NCBI RefSeq assembly: GCF_006715635.1
Contig: NZ_VFNP01000001.1
Location: forward strand, 1,860,001-1,924,000
Direction: 5' to 3'
Source: Streptomyces sp. SLBN-118
GTDB lineage: Bacteria; Actinomycetota; Actinomycetes; Streptomycetales; Streptomycetaceae
DNA: 64,000 nt
The notes beneath the pieces were generated by a model that worked only from the letters and a program-made list of their open reading frames with translations, was not told the origin of the DNA and made no database searches. Shown in pieces: positions 27,401 through 35,339 of the stretch. Position numbers and translations under genes: made by a program. Within the stretch, counting starts at the first letter, position 1; every line of letters starts with the position of its first letter.

Positions 27401-27798
27401 TTGTGCAGGGGCGCCACGCGCGGCTGCCGCTCCTGGGGCGGCAGCCAGCCGTGGGTCTCGTCGTGCAGAGCGACCCGCAGCATGCGGGTCACCTCCGGGG
27501 AGCTGTCGTAGCCGGTGGGCAGCAGGTCATGGACGACGCGTGAGGTACGGGCGTACGCGGCGGCCTCGGCGCCCTTGGCGCTGAACTGCGGCAGCCGGTC
27601 GAGCTCCGACTCACTGAAGTCCGCGTAGACGAACTGCAGATAGTCCGGCAGCTGGAAGGGTGCGCGACGGCCGGCGGCCACCAGGTTGGTGCCGTCGGGG
27701 CCGCACAGCTCCCGGCGCAGGCCTCGCTCCAGCTCGGCGCCGATCCGACCGCCGGTTCCGCCCAGGCCGACGAAGAGCATGGGCTGGTAGATCTTCAT
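24469..27798 (-). CDS. Tubulin/FtsZ-like protein (Tubulin_2 family)
   Basis: The 1109-residue protein has an N-terminal tubulin/FtsZ-type GTPase fold: the first nucleotide loop LFVGLGGTGGRIG (8-20) and the signature loop VAGGTGAGIYYD (194-205), the equivalent of GGGTGTG/GGGTGSG, followed by a Rossmann strand KIYPLVVMPS. The remaining roughly 800 residues are long, charged and helical with a proline-rich C-terminal tail. This matches the large bacterial 'tubulin-like' proteins found in conflict-type operons, not cell-division FtsZ. It could polymerise with GTP or act as a nucleotide switch. ATG 27798 follows GGGAGACGAG. There is a 41-base gap to the vWA gene and a 4-base overlap with the next gene. 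Confidence 0.87.
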   Translation of the reverse strand: MKIYQPMLFVGLGGTGGRIGAELERGLRRELCGPDGTNLVAAGRRAPFQLPDYLQFVYADFSESELDRLPQFSAKGAEAAAYARTSRVVHDLLPTGYDSSPEVTRMLRVALHDETHGWLPPQERQPRVAPLHNGAGQLPTVGRAALFATLRSGLEPVLRQLRVAISTISNSAGDLRDLGGRQIRGCDVFVAFSVAGGTGAGIYYDFIHLIGHEFRKSKVPGVKIYPLVVMPSAFPPEAGGGREAELNSARALVDLSRLVDDQNVPDAHGELGDVEQRGSISVRYPGDGVVALRPSTVQTAFLFSRPAVIRPEDLRRSITAMVMSLIGTELGDESNQGRSEDEYQSFAASFVNKSVERSTPARSGIGYRGMSTSLAASLTVPVDDLAEIVAGRMLAQAVRGMAEDARRPRDDGTERVQELFERSGIGRLWTREAPEIPVPDPLPKGSRQIAQALRDRIGDMEDRLGRLGRDLDREVPRLVEDFKPQIGARELLGLIGPFHLERTLAGLPGHPQRPAEAGFAGMLENRKNDPERPDGIQPSAPKIPRIKGAVGGLVPARWGDPDVQEAIDEQDAWYRWRSNRLWHRAWKEQESRWRPPLARTSKELGELARALRAHEEGERKLFMERRKELYRDDRTGVSYLLPPQNNLRAFYDDVFDRLVQHEGLPENTDPAGLLARLIQPEDWQRALDAVRRSPRAAVKELKQVVEQRVKGLFGEASVLNDRPLLPSMAVLLRAAAGDEDAEATVDSRWLEQFRSQLAGLLPVGFTPDGSGPLKVLVVHPQSEADGRAAQYLQQELNLPRDPQATQEYRAVDTESITVVLFRSGMSLTDVSEVRHVLRLWAEARDTAGVDDFLHWRQRLGYRDDWLASTEDDRQRILHRILCAMWNGRVDVEGPPTSPELLRIRLQEGESATMTLRLEAFDGSVSSWAGLLPAYERWALLDEGQIIEDFCDRLMRTQPTGLATTPVAPSPLFKTLVHEVAPRQIALLDELTGQYGKEDEEWLVPLRHFWEQTLKGALELRFPGASRPTRPSLRALDERYAREADQQPDARSNGGRSAGAAAHGWLEPEAPEREPERREPPRPRQSPEHTAPEGGTSSARYPWDRDGGEE

Positions 27799-27839
27799 CT
27801 CGTCTCCCGTTGGGGCTGTCCGCGACAGCCCGTCGTGAC

Positions 27840-30266
27840 TCAGAAATTGGGGTCGAACCGGCGGGTACCGGCGGGCTGTTCCTCACTTCCGGCGTCGTCG
27901 GCGGCCGGGCGCGGGCGGTCCGGCGCATCACCGTCACGGGTGGGCCGTGACCAGCGGCCCCGCCGCTGTGCGCCGCCCTCCTCGCCCGCGGTACGTGCGC
28001 CGCGCCCGCCGCCCCGGCTGCCGCCGGGCCATGTGCGCCCGGCACGTGAAGGCCGCCCGGCCGGAGCGCGCCGGTCGCGTACGACGAGCTCCAGGCCGTC
28101 GGCGATACCGGTGGACTCACCCGCGCGCACGGCGCTTTCGCGCCCCTGGTGGGGGCGCAGCAGCAGCTCGCCCCCTCCGGTGCGCCGCAGCCGGTGGACC
28201 CCGGACGCTCCGGGGGTACTGCGCTGCAGCGAGGGCGCCGCGCCCCTCGCCCGGTCCACGGTGAAATGGAATTCGCCGCCGGTGCTCTGCCCGGACCGGA
28301 TGGTGAGCTCATCGAGGGGCCGGCCCTCCGTGCTCAACTCCAGCTGTACGCCTGCGAGATCACGGCGTCGCCTGCGTGCCGCGAGACGTACGACCACGAA
28401 GGCCGCGAACAGCAGCGCCAGCGTCGCGCCGAGGGTCACCCAGCCCTTCCAGTGGTCCCACCAGGTGGGCCGGGCCTCGACGCGGACATCGAGGAACGAG
28501 CTGTCGAGCACCCGTCCCGCGTCTCCCGTGTCGACGACCGTGATGCTTCCGCCCACCTCACCGAGCGGGGTGCCGGGGCCCAGCGAGAGGGCGAACCTGG
28601 CGCGGGTGCGCTCGCCGGGGGCCGCTGTGACGGTGGCCGGGCTGATACGCACCGCGGAGCCCGGCGACTGGTCGGCGAGGGCGAGGCGCAGGACGTGCGG
28701 GCCGGTGTCGTTGTTGGTGACGTCGAGGGTGCCCTCGACGGTGTCGCCGGGGTGGACGCTCTTGCGCTCGACCGTCAGTCCCGCGGTGACCTTTTCGGTG
28801 CCCGATGTGACGCGGGCGTGCAGGGGGCGGTGGTCGGCACTGACCCCGGGAGCGGCCATCTGCGTGGTGAGTTCAAGATCGCCCGAGGCGCCGGCAGGCA
28901 CGGTGAGCGTCCCGGTGAAGCGCACGTCCCCGGCCTGGCGGTCCGGCTCCCGGCCGTCGTCCACCAGCCTCACGGTGACCGGAGTGAATCCGGTTCCGGA
29001 CAGCCGCGCGGAGACCTTGACGCCCGCCAGCTGGCGCGCGTCGGTGACCACGACACCGCGCCTGGTCTGCATCCGTACCTCGACGACGGCACGCTCCCCG
29101 GCCCTCGGGGATGCCGGGTCCAGGGTCACCGCAGAACGCAGTTTGCCCTGCCAGATGGCACGGACGGCGACCTCCCGGTCCCGGTGCCCTTCGGGCGCTT
29201 CGACGTGGACGCGCCAGCGGCCCGGCAGCGGATTCTTCACCCGCAGGGCCTCGACCGGTCCGTCCTGCCCGCTCGCCTCGAAGGTCGAGCCGTCGAAATC
29301 CCCCTGGGTGGGCACCTTCCGGCCGCTCGGGTCGTAGTACGTGACCGACACCTTGGGGTCGTGCTTGCTGACCGTGATCGAGCCGTCGGTGGCGATCGGC
29401 GGGATCGTCACCGTGAGATCGGCCGGGGGCTTTCCGACCGTTCCCTGAGCGATCCGGGCGCAGCGGGCCGCGGCGAACGTCTCCTGGAGCGCCTGGTCGA
29501 TCTCCGCCGAGCTGTCCACCACGCGCATCCGGGGCGTGGCGCCGGGCAGATCGGCGCAGCCGTTGCGGTAGCCGCCCTCGGCCATCGCGGTCAGGGCCGC
29601 CTTGTCGATCTGGCTGCCGAAGCCGAGCGGCCAGATCTGGACGGACTCGCGGCGGGCGCGGGCGAGTTCCTCGGTCAGCCGCTTGGCTCCGTTGGCCTGG
29701 CGGCTGGCGGCGTCGGTGCCGTACTCCGGGCTGTCACTGACGTCGAGCTTGCCGTCGGTGAGCAGGAAGACGACCTTCGGGACGGCGGTGTCCGCGCCCT
29801 CGGACAGCCGGTCGACGGCCTGGCGCACCGCGGCCGGGAAGTCGGTTCCGGGGCCGGTGTGCTTGGGGTCCCGGCGGGACAGCTGCTGTACGCAGTCGCT
29901 CAGGCGCTGGCGTCCGGCGGCGTCGGCGACGGTCAGCCCGCACACCTCGCGCACCGGCGACTGTCCTGCCTTCTCGGAGCTGCCGAAGCCGATGACGGCG
30001 GCGCGGGAGCGCTCGGATATCTCGCCCTGACTGAGCAGTGCCGCCGCCTCCACCTCGCGTATCAGGTCTTTGTCGGCGAGCGACTTCGACTGGTCGACGA
30101 CCACGGCGAAGTCGATGGGATCCGGACCTTCGGCCGCCGCGGCGGCTTTCGCCGCGCCGGGGGCATGCGTGCGGGCGGGCTCCGTCGCAGTCGCGGTCGG
30201 CGGCCCGGACAGCACCAGCAGCACACCGGCCACCACCAGCGCGCCCGCCTTGCTTCTCAGCTGCAT
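27840..30266 (-). CDS. Membrane-anchored vWA-domain protein with cytoplasmic tail
   Basis: The 808-residue protein starts at ATG 30266 with a signal peptide (MQLRSKAGALVVAGVLLVLSG, cleavage near ATATA). The extracytoplasmic part begins with a vWA domain with MIDAS motif DQSKS (58-62), a TGPGTDF threonine and FLLTDGKLD. Then come several Ig-like beta domains (TVTIPPIATDGS, VTLDPASPRAGERAVVEV, VTPVTV and others). One membrane helix (WVTLGATLALLFAAFVVVRLAARRRRR) leads to a cytoplasmic beta-rich domain and a basic disordered tail. It is likely the outward-facing adhesion or sensor part of the system, binding a partner through a divalent metal. It is seven bases downstream of the PycTM gene. Confidence 0.88.
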   Translation of the reverse strand: MQLRSKAGALVVAGVLLVLSGPPTATATEPARTHAPGAAKAAAAAEGPDPIDFAVVVDQSKSLADKDLIREVEAAALLSQGEISERSRAAVIGFGSSEKAGQSPVREVCGLTVADAAGRQRLSDCVQQLSRRDPKHTGPGTDFPAAVRQAVDRLSEGADTAVPKVVFLLTDGKLDVSDSPEYGTDAASRQANGAKRLTEELARARRESVQIWPLGFGSQIDKAALTAMAEGGYRNGCADLPGATPRMRVVDSSAEIDQALQETFAAARCARIAQGTVGKPPADLTVTIPPIATDGSITVSKHDPKVSVTYYDPSGRKVPTQGDFDGSTFEASGQDGPVEALRVKNPLPGRWRVHVEAPEGHRDREVAVRAIWQGKLRSAVTLDPASPRAGERAVVEVRMQTRRGVVVTDARQLAGVKVSARLSGTGFTPVTVRLVDDGREPDRQAGDVRFTGTLTVPAGASGDLELTTQMAAPGVSADHRPLHARVTSGTEKVTAGLTVERKSVHPGDTVEGTLDVTNNDTGPHVLRLALADQSPGSAVRISPATVTAAPGERTRARFALSLGPGTPLGEVGGSITVVDTGDAGRVLDSSFLDVRVEARPTWWDHWKGWVTLGATLALLFAAFVVVRLAARRRRRDLAGVQLELSTEGRPLDELTIRSGQSTGGEFHFTVDRARGAAPSLQRSTPGASGVHRLRRTGGGELLLRPHQGRESAVRAGESTGIADGLELVVRDRRAPAGRPSRAGRTWPGGSRGGGRGARTAGEEGGAQRRGRWSRPTRDGDAPDRPRPAADDAGSEEQPAGTRRFDPNF

Positions 30267-30273
30267 CGTCTTC

Positions 30274-30783
30274 TCACCACAGTTCACTGAAGAGGGCCAG
30301 CAGCGCGCCGAGCGCGAGCGAACACACACCCAGGCGCAGCCACCGGTATTTCGCGGCGAGCACGGCTCCGTGCACGCTCGCCTGGTCGAGCAGCCAGCCG
30401 GTGACGTCCTCGCCCGACACGGCGAGGCGGGCCAGCAGTTGTTCGGAGGTGGCGCGGGTCGCCAGGTCACGCAGCAGAGTGCGGTCGGCTCCGATGCGGG
30501 TGCGCGGCAGGATCACCGCGACGAGCATCAGCACGCCCGCACTCCAGAACAGTCCGCCCACGACGAGAAGCGGCGGCACCAGGTCCGCGGCAGGCAGCGG
30601 GGTCTCTCCCTTGGAGGCCACGACGGCGAGGAAGGCGACCGCGCCGGAGAGCAGGATCGCCGCCTTCGTGTCGGCTCTGCCGATGTCCTCGCGGACCGAG
30701 GTCAGCAGACTTTCCGCCATGAAGCGGACATCCTCGGGTGCGGAGGACCCGGGCCGGCCGGGCCCCGGGGCGCCGGAGCTCAT
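30274..30783 (-). CDS. Pycsar-type membrane effector (PycTM/DUF5706-like)
   Basis: The 169-residue membrane protein shows the Pycsar effector signature near the N-terminus: LLTSVREDIGRADTKAAILLSGAVAFLAVV, with the conserved RADTK (36-40) running into the first membrane helix (41-57). Two further helices follow (about 68-92 and 148-166) with a helical cytosolic loop between. In Pycsar anti-phage systems such proteins depolarise the membrane when a cyclic pyrimidine nucleotide is made by the partner cyclase. Here a class III cyclase is encoded three genes upstream in the same operon, so the pair fits. Its ATG overlaps the stop of the Band-7-like gene by four bases. Confidence 0.82.
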   Translation of the reverse strand: MSSGAPGPGRPGSSAPEDVRFMAESLLTSVREDIGRADTKAAILLSGAVAFLAVVASKGETPLPAADLVPPLLVVGGLFWSAGVLMLVAVILPRTRIGADRTLLRDLATRATSEQLLARLAVSGEDVTGWLLDQASVHGAVLAAKYRWLRLGVCSLALGALLALFSELW

Positions 30784-32183
30784 TCGTCGTCCCAGTCGTC
30801 GAATGCCTCGCTGGGCCTGCTGGGGCTGCGCCGGGACCGGCGACGCTCGTCGAGGTCCCGTTCCGCGGCCGACTCCACCCGGGTCGGTTCGTACACATAC
30901 GGATCGCCGGAGCCCACGCCGGAACCGTCGGGCGAGCCGTCCGGCGAACCGGAGCCCGAACCGTCGCGCGAGCCGAAACCGTCGCGCGAGCCGTAGCCCG
31001 GACCGATCCCGGACGGTTCCTCCTCGTCCCAGAAGGGCCGCTGCGGCTCGGGCCGCACCGCCCGTTCCTCCAGCGCGGGGCGCTGCACGCCGGACCGGGG
31101 CAGCACATGGTCGACGACTCCGCCCAGTACGCCGCCGGTGCTTTCCCGCAGGAACTGCAGCACCTCGTACATCGGCTCCCCGATGTCGTGACGCTCCAGT
31201 ACGCCGCTGTCGATGAGCCGGTTGAACACCGCGAGGAAGTCGGCCTGCCCATCACGCTTCTCCTGACGGATCGCGCGCCGGATCTCCCACTGCTTGTCCG
31301 GGTTCTGCGCCATGTGATGCGCGATCTCGGCCTCCTCGCCGCGGCGCAGCAGGATCTCCACCTCACGGGCGCGTTCGGCGACCAGCCGGCGTTCGGCCGC
31401 GTCCTCGTACTGCTTCTGGACGTTCTGCTGGACCAGCGTGTTGAGATCGATGAAGACATGGACCCAGGTGCGCAGGCCGAGGTCGTGGCCCAGGGCCAGC
31501 CGACCGGCCCGCAGTTCCTCCCGTACCGCCTCGTCCGCGCGCTGGGCGTCGGTGAGTGCGAACCGCCGGGACACGGCGCGCAGCCCGTCGAGGAGTTCGT
31601 CGTGCAGCAACTCGGCGACGTCCCAGACCCGTTGGGTGACGACCACATAGGGGTCCGTGACCTCCCAGTGCACCTTCGCCGACGCGTCGAAGAAGATCCC
31701 GTCTCCACAGGCGGGCAGCCGGAGGTCGAACTCGGTGACGTTGCGGCCGAGAAGGACTTCGAACACGGTGTACGCGCGGCTGAGGAGCCACGTCCTCTGG
31801 TGGTTCTCGCGGCGTCCCGGCCACACGACACTGTGCCCGCCGTTTCCGTACAGCACGACGGCCGCGATCTGGCCGCTGCGACGCCGGTACGGCGGCGAGC
31901 ACTCGCGTACGAGAGGTCCCTTGGGACGCTCCCGGTGCTGCTCCCGGTCCTTGTCCCGGTCCATGTCCGTGTCCCTGCTCCCGTCCCTGTTCCCTTCCTG
32001 CTCCGGGCGCTGCCACGGTCGCGGTTCCCGGTTCCGCTCAGGGTTCTGCGCCCGGTTCGGTTCCGGCGGCGGCGCGGGCTGCCCCTGGCGCTGCTCGCGC
32101 TGCGGGCCCTGGTTCTGTTTCCACTCCCAGCCCTGGTTCTGCTTTGCGGCGCCCGGCTCCTCGTCCGCCCCTCGCGCGGTCAC
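30780..32183 (-). CDS. SPFH/Band-7-like cytosolic protein with disordered termini
   Basis: The 467-residue protein has charged, Gln/Arg/Pro-rich tails of about 90 residues at each end. The central part (about 110-330) resembles an SPFH/Band-7 domain: FDLRLPACGDGIFFDASAKVHWEVTDPYVVVTQRV, RAVSRRFALTDAQRADEAVREEL and LGHDLGLRTWVHVFIDLNTLVQQNVQKQYEDAAERR, followed by a long charged helix as in flotillins. There is no membrane hairpin, so it would sit in the cytosol or on the membrane face. SPFH proteins form rings or scaffolds that corral membrane complexes, a sensible partner for the neighbouring membrane effector. Start and stop overlap both neighbours (ATGA). The family call is by eye. Confidence 0.62.
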   Translation of the reverse strand: MTARGADEEPGAAKQNQGWEWKQNQGPQREQRQGQPAPPPEPNRAQNPERNREPRPWQRPEQEGNRDGSRDTDMDRDKDREQHRERPKGPLVRECSPPYRRRSGQIAAVVLYGNGGHSVVWPGRRENHQRTWLLSRAYTVFEVLLGRNVTEFDLRLPACGDGIFFDASAKVHWEVTDPYVVVTQRVWDVAELLHDELLDGLRAVSRRFALTDAQRADEAVREELRAGRLALGHDLGLRTWVHVFIDLNTLVQQNVQKQYEDAAERRLVAERAREVEILLRRGEEAEIAHHMAQNPDKQWEIRRAIRQEKRDGQADFLAVFNRLIDSGVLERHDIGEPMYEVLQFLRESTGGVLGGVVDHVLPRSGVQRPALEERAVRPEPQRPFWDEEEPSGIGPGYGSRDGFGSRDGSGSGSPDGSPDGSGVGSGDPYVYEPTRVESAAERDLDERRRSRRSPSRPSEAFDDWDDE

Positions 32184-34474
32184 CGCTCAGCTCCTTCAGC
32201 CACGGCATCCCACATCCGCCCCGCCGCCGCCTTGTTCAGCGGCCGGTCGCGGTCCCTGACGAGGTCCGCCAGCAGGCTCCTCAGCCGGTCGCGGTCCCTG
32301 CGCGTGGCTGCGAGCAGCGGCAGGAAGCCACAGACCAGCCCGAGTGCTTCCTCATTGCGGGCGGCCCGGCGCAGCATGCTGCTCAGCTCGTCGAGCGCCG
32401 TCGCTCCGGCGCGGCCGGTGGAGACGGCGCGCCGCACCAGGGCCGCGAGGTCCGGCGCGAGATCGGGCCGGGTCGCCAGCAGCGCGACGATCAGCGGCTG
32501 GGTGTCGTACGGCTCGAGTTCGGGGACCTCGTCAAGGCCCCAGAGGTAGGTGGTCCGCATGGTGAGCGTCCCGATCATGGAGATCAGCACGAGATCGGCG
32601 AGCTTCCTGCGCCCGTCCTCCAGCCAGTCGAAGAGCCGTTCCACGACTGTCTCGGGCTCGCCGGAGGCGAGGAGCCGCATGATGCTGAACGACGCCGTGC
32701 CGATCACGCCGGCGTCCTCGTCGCCGAGCCTGCGCACCACATCGGCCAGGGCATCGAGCGAGGACCTGACCGATCCGGCCGGCAGGACATAGCCATGGGC
32801 GAGCACGGCGGTGTCACGCAGCGAGTCGTCCTCGCTCTTTCCCCACTCCTTCACCAGCGCCTTGACGGCAGGCTGCACCTTCGGCTCGCGCGCCGCCTCG
32901 GCGAGCGCCGTGGCCGCGGCCATCTGCGGGACGACGCCGTCCAGCGTGGCCATGGGGCGCACCAGTTCACCGAATCCGTAGATCCAGTCCCAGGAGCACA
33001 GGACACCGGCCGCGATGGAGGCACGCACCCACACCTCGGGGCGCGGATCGTCGCACAGGACCCGCAGCCACCGGGCCATGGGGCCGCGCACATTGTGGTA
33101 GCCGTGCCACACCTCGCGGAGCACCGCGGTCGCCAGCGCCTCGCCCTGGAAGCGGATGGCGCGCATGGGGACCTTGGCGTCTCCGAGGTCGAGTTCGCCG
33201 TCCTCCAGCACGGAGCGGGCGACCATCGGGCGAATCTCGGCATGGGTGCCGAAGAGGCGGCGCCCCATGGGCTCTTCGGGATCGAGGGTCACCGCAAGCT
33301 CCCACGCCAGCAGTTCGGCGGCCTCCGCCGCGAGGCTGTAGGGAGAGCCGTTGAACACGGCCACGGCGATACGGAAGGCGGCCGCGCTCAGCGTCGGCCG
33401 CGCCTCGGGAAGGGTGCCCGGCCGGTCGGCCCCAGCGAACCACGCGCGTGCCTGTGCCCGGACGAACGAGGCACAGTCGTCGAGCAGTTGCTCGTCCGTC
33501 AGCTCGCCCTTCTGACGGCGGGCAAGATGATCGGCGAGCCGGGCAGCCTCCCGGGGCCGCAGCTCGTCGAGGCCGAGTGCCTCGGTCACATCGGCACGAA
33601 CGGCCAGCGCCCGCGCGCTTTCCAGTGCGCCTTCCGGCTCCCCCTTGAGCAGCACCCGCAGATGGCGGTGGAGCACCTCCTCGGCGGGGGCGGGCGGGCA
33701 GTACATGCCGTAGCGGCCGCGGAGCACCCGGTCGGCCAGGTCTCCGCTCTCGATCAGCACCACTCCGTACGCGTCCGACGTGCGCAGCAGTTCGGCGAAG
33801 CCGTCGAGGTGGAGCTCGGAGAGCCGACTGGGCCCGCGGGTCTCCGGGCGGCGCTCGCCGCGGCGGCGCTCGGGTTCCGGCCGCCCGTCGTCCTGCGGCA
33901 GCTCCAGCAGATGTCCGGCTCCCGCCTCGATCATCTGCTCGTTGATCTCGTGCACGGCGTGCGTCGGGTCGAGACGGGTGACCTGGTTGCCCGTCAGCTC
34001 GGAGAGCAGGGCGAGGGCGGTGGCCTTGCGGCCGCTGCCGGGCTCGCCGCACAGCACCAGAAGGCCGTCGGTGCGAAGGAGTTGCTTCATCCGGTGGTAG
34101 CCGGAGGCCTCGCAGTAGACGTCGGCGAGCTGGTTCAGCGTCTCCTGCGGGACCCTGCCCTGGACGACGGGCCGGCTGTCGGGGCCGAACTGGCCGATGA
34201 AGAGATTGCCCTCATACACCTGGCCGTCGCCGCGGATGTCGTACGTGCGCTCGGCACGGCCGGGTGCGAAGGTGCGCCGGGCCGCGTGCGCGGTGCCTGC
34301 GCCTCCGGTGCCGCCCGCGCCGCCGAGGGAGTTGCGTCCGACCTTCTCGAAGGGATTGGCCTCGGTCTGCTGCTGCTCGCCCGAGTCGCCGCCGCTGTTC
34401 TCGGAGGCGGGGGACTGCGGCTGCGGCTCCTCGCTCTTGTCGTCCTGGGGCGGAGCGTCGTCCTGGTCGCTCAT
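32180..34474 (-). CDS. P-loop NTPase with C-terminal helical repeats
   Basis: The 764-residue protein has an acidic disordered N-terminus, then a short tag-like motif (R76-Q95). A P-loop ATPase follows: Walker A GEPGSGRKA (143-151), a hydrophobic Walker B strand YGVVLIES, and AAA/STAND-type helices. The C-terminal roughly 400 residues are Ala/Leu/Arg-rich paired helices resembling HEAT/TPR-like repeats (VRASIAAGVLCSWDWIYGFGELVRP, RRLGDEDAGVIGTASFSIMRLL). STAND-type NTPases use such repeats to sense a trigger and the NTPase to switch. The motif shared with the cyclase encoded just upstream suggests the two proteins bind each other or a common adaptor. It is joined by ATGA overlaps to both neighbours. 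Confidence 0.78.
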   Translation of the reverse strand: MSDQDDAPPQDDKSEEPQPQSPASENSGGDSGEQQQTEANPFEKVGRNSLGGAGGTGGAGTAHAARRTFAPGRAERTYDIRGDGQVYEGNLFIGQFGPDSRPVVQGRVPQETLNQLADVYCEASGYHRMKQLLRTDGLLVLCGEPGSGRKATALALLSELTGNQVTRLDPTHAVHEINEQMIEAGAGHLLELPQDDGRPEPERRRGERRPETRGPSRLSELHLDGFAELLRTSDAYGVVLIESGDLADRVLRGRYGMYCPPAPAEEVLHRHLRVLLKGEPEGALESARALAVRADVTEALGLDELRPREAARLADHLARRQKGELTDEQLLDDCASFVRAQARAWFAGADRPGTLPEARPTLSAAAFRIAVAVFNGSPYSLAAEAAELLAWELAVTLDPEEPMGRRLFGTHAEIRPMVARSVLEDGELDLGDAKVPMRAIRFQGEALATAVLREVWHGYHNVRGPMARWLRVLCDDPRPEVWVRASIAAGVLCSWDWIYGFGELVRPMATLDGVVPQMAAATALAEAAREPKVQPAVKALVKEWGKSEDDSLRDTAVLAHGYVLPAGSVRSSLDALADVVRRLGDEDAGVIGTASFSIMRLLASGEPETVVERLFDWLEDGRRKLADLVLISMIGTLTMRTTYLWGLDEVPELEPYDTQPLIVALLATRPDLAPDLAALVRRAVSTGRAGATALDELSSMLRRAARNEEALGLVCGFLPLLAATRRDRDRLRSLLADLVRDRDRPLNKAAAGRMWDAVAEGAER

Positions 34475-35262
34475 GCGGCATCGCCTCCCGTGCCCGGGCC
34501 GTCTTTGCGGATGCCGGTGAATCCGCCGTGGATCTCATTGCCCTTGAAGATCTGCAAGTCCCCCTGGGCGTTGTACGTCCGCTGCTCCTCGTACGTCCGC
34601 TGCTCCTCGGGTGGGGAGAAAGGCGGTGGGCCGTCCCCCTTCGGCCCACCGCCGGTCCGATGCCCGGCCGGGCCGTCGAGCGGCGGCTCCGGCCGGCGGG
34701 GAATGAGGAACCATGCCGCCTCGTCGGTCTCCTTGTTCCTGACCGCCGCCTGGCGGTAGTGGCCCGGCTCGACATAGCGCCCGCCCTCGGCGACCACATT
34801 GGTGTACAGCCAGTCGGAGACCACGATCAGAAGGTCGGCGTCGGGGGCGTTGGCCATGACCCGCTTCGCGGCGGCGCTGTCGCACAGCCGGCAGGCGAGG
34901 TCCACCGCGCGTCCCACAAGGCCCTTGCCGTCGCTCAGGACGAGGCCCGCGTTCATGCCGACGCGTAACCGTAAGCGCTGGGCGCTGCCGTCGTTGAGCT
35001 CGCGCAGGCTCTCGTAGAGGGTGTCGACCCACCGGCCGACCATGAGGGTCGGCGGTACCTCGGGCTGCAGGGCCGCGAGTATGCCGTCCCCCCTGTCCTC
35101 CTGGTGAACCCGGCCCGGCTCCATGCCGACGGATGCGTAGGCCTCCGCGAACGCCTCGTACATCGCGGCGCGCATGCGCTTCTTGGCTTCCAGGCCCAAC
35201 TCCCCCGAACCACAGGCGTCTGCGAAAACGACCAGTCTGTGGACGGCTCCCGCACTGCTCAC
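34471..35262 (-). CDS. Class III nucleotide cyclase (Pycsar-like), with C-terminal tag motif
   Basis: In this 263-residue protein, residues 8-185 form a class III nucleotidyl cyclase catalytic domain. RLVVFADACGSG holds the first metal Asp (D15), HQEDRGDGILAAL the second (D59), RLRVGMNAGLV and GRAVDLACRLCDSA match the dimer and N.AARL elements, and LLIVVSDWLY follows. Both metal-binding aspartates are present, so it is likely active. With the PycTM effector in the same operon the product may be cCMP or cUMP; cAMP cannot be excluded. A disordered linker leads to the 20-residue motif 228-247, shared with the next gene product. GTG 35262 is preferred over an upstream ATG because GGGAG precedes it. 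The Crp/Fnr gene is 77 bases upstream. Confidence 0.8.
   Translation of the reverse strand: MSSAGAVHRLVVFADACGSGELGLEAKKRMRAAMYEAFAEAYASVGMEPGRVHQEDRGDGILAALQPEVPPTLMVGRWVDTLYESLRELNDGSAQRLRLRVGMNAGLVLSDGKGLVGRAVDLACRLCDSAAAKRVMANAPDADLLIVVSDWLYTNVVAEGGRYVEPGHYRQAAVRNKETDEAAWFLIPRRPEPPLDGPAGHRTGGGPKGDGPPPFSPPEEQRTYEEQRTYNAQGDLQIFKGNEIHGGFTGIRKDGPGTGGDAA
34573..34608. repeat. 18-bp tandem duplication inside the cyclase gene
   Basis: Two identical 18-bp units (34573-34590 and 34591-34608) lie head to tail and encode EEQRTY-EEQRTY just before the tag motif of the cyclase C-terminus. Being in frame, the repeat adds six residues to the flexible linker. Copy number may vary between strains by slippage. 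Confidence 0.9.
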
Positions 35263-35339
35263 TGGGACTCCCTGCGTGTGCTGTGGCGCTTGGTGACAGG
35301 TCAACTCTTGCCGCGCTCGGCGACCGGCGATGTAGCCGT

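Noticed and set aside
17836..35262. Prophage or integrated element carrying the GTPase/cyclase operon
   Set aside because: No integrase, tRNA attachment site, direct repeats or phage structural genes at the borders; codon use matches the surroundings.
35293..35304. GTGACAGGTCAA as an FNR/CRP box before the cyclase
   Set aside because: The half-sites are four bases apart instead of six, and symmetry is poor; a -10 for a promoter there was not found either.
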